A DNA stretch of 42,411 nucleotides, from NCBI RefSeq assembly GCF_900291465.1, contig NZ_LT985808.1:1347402-1389812 (forward strand), read 5' to 3'. The first letter of the stretch is position 1, and the number at the start of each line of letters is the position of its first letter. The notes below the pieces were generated by a model that did no database searches, had not been told where the DNA came from, and saw only the letters and a program-made list of their open reading frames with translations. Origin of the DNA: Bacteroides sp. Marseille-P3684 (lineage in GTDB: Bacteria > Bacteroidota > Bacteroidia > Bacteroidales > Bacteroidaceae). Both the position numbers and the translations under genes were made by a program. This document shows positions 40,334 to 42,411 of the stretch, one piece after another.

Positions 40334-40501
40334 ATGGCTTACGTAATTAGTGACGATTGTATCGCTTGCGGTACTTGTATTGACGAATGTCCGGTTGGAG
40401 CAATCTCTGAAGGTGACAAATACTCTATCAACCCGGATATGTGCACCGAGTGTGGTACTTGTGCAGATGTTTGTCCTTCTGAAGCTATCAGCTTGGGCTA
40501 A
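40334..40501 (+). CDS. 2[4Fe-4S] ferredoxin
   Basis: A 55-residue clostridial-type ferredoxin. Two CxxCxxCxxxCP motifs: C9, C12, C15, C19 and C37, C40, C43, C47, each set completing a [4Fe-4S] cluster with its partner's fourth cysteine. It carries low-potential electrons for pyruvate:ferredoxin oxidoreductase, hydrogenase or Rnf-type complexes in anaerobic metabolism. Codon use is less GC-biased than the polysaccharide genes, which fits high expression. It has its own promoter and a strong terminator, so it is monocistronic. Confidence 0.97.
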   Translation: MAYVISDDCIACGTCIDECPVGAISEGDKYSINPDMCTECGTCADVCPSEAISLG

Positions 40502-40538
40502 TATCCGAAGAACTACAAAGTCAGACAAAGATTTAGAC

Positions 40539-40575
40539 GAAGGGTGCGTCGCACGAAGCGATGCACCCTTCTTTT
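40539..40575 (+). terminator. Intrinsic terminator of the ferredoxin gene
   Basis: gaagggtgcgtcgc (40539-40552) pairs with gcgatgcacccttc (40558-40571), 14 bp with one G-U, loop acgaa, then tttt. It is 37 bp after the stop codon. The group II intron starts about 20 bp further on. Confidence 0.92.
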
Positions 40576-40591
40576 AGTACGCTCGGCATGA

Positions 40592-42411
40592 GTGTTGTCT
40601 AACGGGTGCAAGTCCCGAGTAAGCCCTAATAGCGGGAATTACATAGCCCCAGGCAAGGGTGTTCATCGCGAGGTGAAATCTGAAGGAAGCCGTCGGCAAA
40701 CATCTGGCCTAACGAACAGAAACTTCATACAAGGCATATGACCGTGGGTAAGATTGCTAAACAAATCGAAGCCCTATAGCTATTCGGAACGGTCGGTGTA
40801 GATGAAGTAGGTATAAGATGGAAAGACAACGCCCTTATCCGAGGAGGTCTCACGGACACTTCGAATAGTTTTTTTTTTTTACGAAAGAAGTGGAGTAAAG
40901 CTTGTCGTGAGAAGTCAGCAGACGCCATAGTAGTGCAGCTGTCGATAGAGTTTCATGAAGGGCAGAACCTAGCAATTAAACGATAGTAATTTAAAAATAC
41001 CATATGAAGGACAGAATGCAGAAAACAATATCACGTTTGTATGGCTGCCCTCAAAGGAATAGGTTGGAAGCCGAAAGATATGGGGGAGTGCAGACCTTTA
41101 TGTGAATGTGTGAAGACAACATCGTGGAAGTACCATTCGACAAGGAACACCTTTTCGAGCAAATTCTCAGTCCGTCAAATCTCAACAGAGCCTACAAAAC
41201 AGTGGTGAGAAACAAGGGATGTGGTGGTATCGACAAGATGTCGTGCGAGCAATTGCTCCCATGGCTCCTGACCAATAGGGAAATGCTCCTTAGTTCCTTG
41301 ATGGACGGCTCTTACCGTCCGAACCCGGTAAGAAGGGTAGAAATCCCCAAAGACAATGGCAAGATGCGCCTTTTAGGTATCCCCACCGTGATAGACCGAT
41401 TGGTGCAACAAGCCATAAACCAAGTGTTGACTCCCATCTATGAGAACCAATTCTCCAAGACAAGCTACGGCTTCCGTCCGAGAAGAGGATGCCATGACGC
41501 ACTACGTGAAGCGCAGAGGATAATCAATGAAGGCTACGTATATGTTGTAGACCTTGACCTTGAACTCTTCTTCGACACGGTGTGCCACAGCAAGCTCATA
41601 GAAATCCTCAGCCGTACCATAAAAGACGGCAGAGTGGTCAGTCTTATACATAAGTATCTCCGTAGCGGTGTAATGAATAAAGGCTTGTTTGAAGCGAGCG
41701 AGGAAGGAACTCCCCAAGGAGGTCCGCTAAGTCCCTTGTTGAGCAACATTATGCTCAATGAACTGGACAAAGAGCTGGAACTCAGAGGCCTCCCTTTTGT
41801 GCGCTATGCGGATGACTCGATGATATTCTGCAGGTCCCGAAGGGCAGCAATGCGAGTGAAGGAGAGCATAACCCGATTTATAGAGAACAATCTATATCTC
41901 AAAGTCAACCAGGAGAAGACCGTAGTGTCGTATGTGCGCGGAGTGAAATATCTCGGCTATTCCTTTAATGTAATGAAAGGTAAATGCCAACTTACGGTAC
42001 ACCCGACATCCAAAGCCAAGATGAAGTCAAGACTAAAAGAACTGACAAGTCGCAGCAATGGATGGGGATATTCCAAGAGAAAGCAAAAGCTCAAAGAATA
42101 CATAAGAGGATGGGTCGGCTATTATCATCTTGCCAATATGAAACGTCTTCTACTTACCACTGACGAATGGTTAAGGCGTAGAATACGTATGTGTATATGG
42201 AAAGCATGGAAGAAAGTCAAGACAAAAGTGGCAAACCTCATTAGATGCGGTATCGATAAGTACAAGGCATATGAATGGGGTAATACTCGCAAGGGCTGCT
42301 GGCGCATAGCAGACAGCCACATAATGCACAGGGCAATCACAAATGAGAACTTGCGCAAAGCAGGGTATGCTACTTTAATGGGTGAATATCTCGAATGGTA
42401 CCCAAAATAGG
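40592..42411 (+). mobile_element. Group II intron (3' end missing)
   Basis: A self-splicing retroelement. The 5' end is placed at GTGTTGTC (40592), close to the GUGYG consensus, followed by aacgggtgcaagtcccg (40601-40617), a hairpin typical of intron domain I, and a ~500-nt structured RNA before the intron-encoded reverse transcriptase. Domains V and VI would lie past the ORF and are outside the window. Composition is clearly more A/T-rich than the host. Insertion just downstream of an intrinsic terminator resembles the habit of class C introns, but the hairpin-to-intron gap here (about 20 nt) is longer than I would expect. The exact 5' border is inferred. A run of twelve T at 40869-40880 lies inside the RNA part. 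Confidence 0.85.
41106..42410 (+). CDS. ltrA: Group II intron reverse transcriptase/maturase
   Basis: A 434-residue intron-encoded protein. RT domain: LNRAYKTVVRNKGCGGIDKM, the conserved GKMRLLGIPTVIDRLVQQAINQVL, SYGFRPRRGCHDAL, EEGTPQGGPLSPLLSNIMLNELD and the active-site Y234-A-D-D237. A maturase (X) domain follows (SNGWGYSKRKQKLKEYIRGWVGYYHLANMKRLLLTTDEWLRRRIRMCIWKAWKK), then RIADSHIMHRAITNENLRKAGY. No HNH endonuclease domain follows; it ends at residue 434, so mobility would rely on other priming. The protein binds and splices its own intron RNA and reverse-transcribes it at new sites. The gene is complete (stop 42408-42410). Confidence 0.95.
   Translation: MCEDNIVEVPFDKEHLFEQILSPSNLNRAYKTVVRNKGCGGIDKMSCEQLLPWLLTNREMLLSSLMDGSYRPNPVRRVEIPKDNGKMRLLGIPTVIDRLVQQAINQVLTPIYENQFSKTSYGFRPRRGCHDALREAQRIINEGYVYVVDLDLELFFDTVCHSKLIEILSRTIKDGRVVSLIHKYLRSGVMNKGLFEASEEGTPQGGPLSPLLSNIMLNELDKELELRGLPFVRYADDSMIFCRSRRAAMRVKESITRFIENNLYLKVNQEKTVVSYVRGVKYLGYSFNVMKGKCQLTVHPTSKAKMKSRLKELTSRSNGWGYSKRKQKLKEYIRGWVGYYHLANMKRLLLTTDEWLRRRIRMCIWKAWKKVKTKVANLIRCGIDKYKAYEWGNTRKGCWRIADSHIMHRAITNENLRKAGYATLMGEYLEWYPK

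Overview
This window looks like one whole assembly contig from a GC-rich member of the Bacteroidales. Supporting signs are two SusC/SusD pairs, fimbrillin-like lipoproteins, an ECF sigma factor of the Bacteroidetes type, a pta-ackA pair, methionyl-tRNA synthetase with a fused C-terminal tRNA-binding domain, and promoters of the Bacteroides form TTG-N19/20-TAnnTTTG. I see no tRNA or rRNA gene. The first 54 bases are not genomic: they are an Illumina Nextera i5 adapter. The last 1.8 kb is a group II intron cut off by the contig end, which is a multicopy element that commonly breaks assemblies.

Layout. 110-4773 (minus): operon of a DUF2156 protein, a GNAT acetyltransferase and a secreted GH31 glycosidase. 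4852-7310 (plus): pta-ackA, ending in a terminator shared with a convergent secreted alpha/beta hydrolase (7326-8489). 8639-15412 (plus): metG, a DUF3783 protein, then a surface-polysaccharide block of a putative glycosyltransferase, a Wzx-type flippase, a fucosyltransferase-like enzyme and a GT4-like glycosyltransferase. 15983-30347 (minus): a polysaccharide utilisation locus read as fimbrillin remnant, fimbrillin-like lipoprotein, SusC, SusD, SusC, SusD, PL11 rhamnogalacturonan lyase, which points to pectin (rhamnogalacturonan I) as substrate. 30699-35393 (plus): a partner-switching module made of a membrane RsbU/RsbW-like fusion, a DASS transporter with RCK_C domains, and a STAS protein. 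35430-38317 (minus): mgsA, an ECF sigma factor coupled to a DUF4476 protein, and rplS. 38369-40575 (plus): a 5'-nucleotidase split into two overlapping genes in reversed domain order, and a 55-residue 2[4Fe-4S] ferredoxin with a strong terminator. 40592-end: group II intron and its reverse transcriptase/maturase.

The most unusual item is a pair of gene-free elements of about 515-530 bp (15461-15976 and 36101-36628, same orientation). Each starts with a nearly identical promoter-like box (TTG-N19-TACTTTxG). Each has a central tandem array of 22-nt units, every unit a small palindrome. Each ends with a conserved long hairpin and a smaller hairpin showing a compensatory change. The palindrome sequences are unrelated between the two copies (GC-rich x3 against AT-rich x6), yet period and architecture are the same. 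I propose them as two members of an undescribed family of roughly 480-490 nt noncoding RNAs, each lying tail-to-tail with a minus-strand gene.

All function calls come from reading the sequence and remembered family motifs; no search was run.
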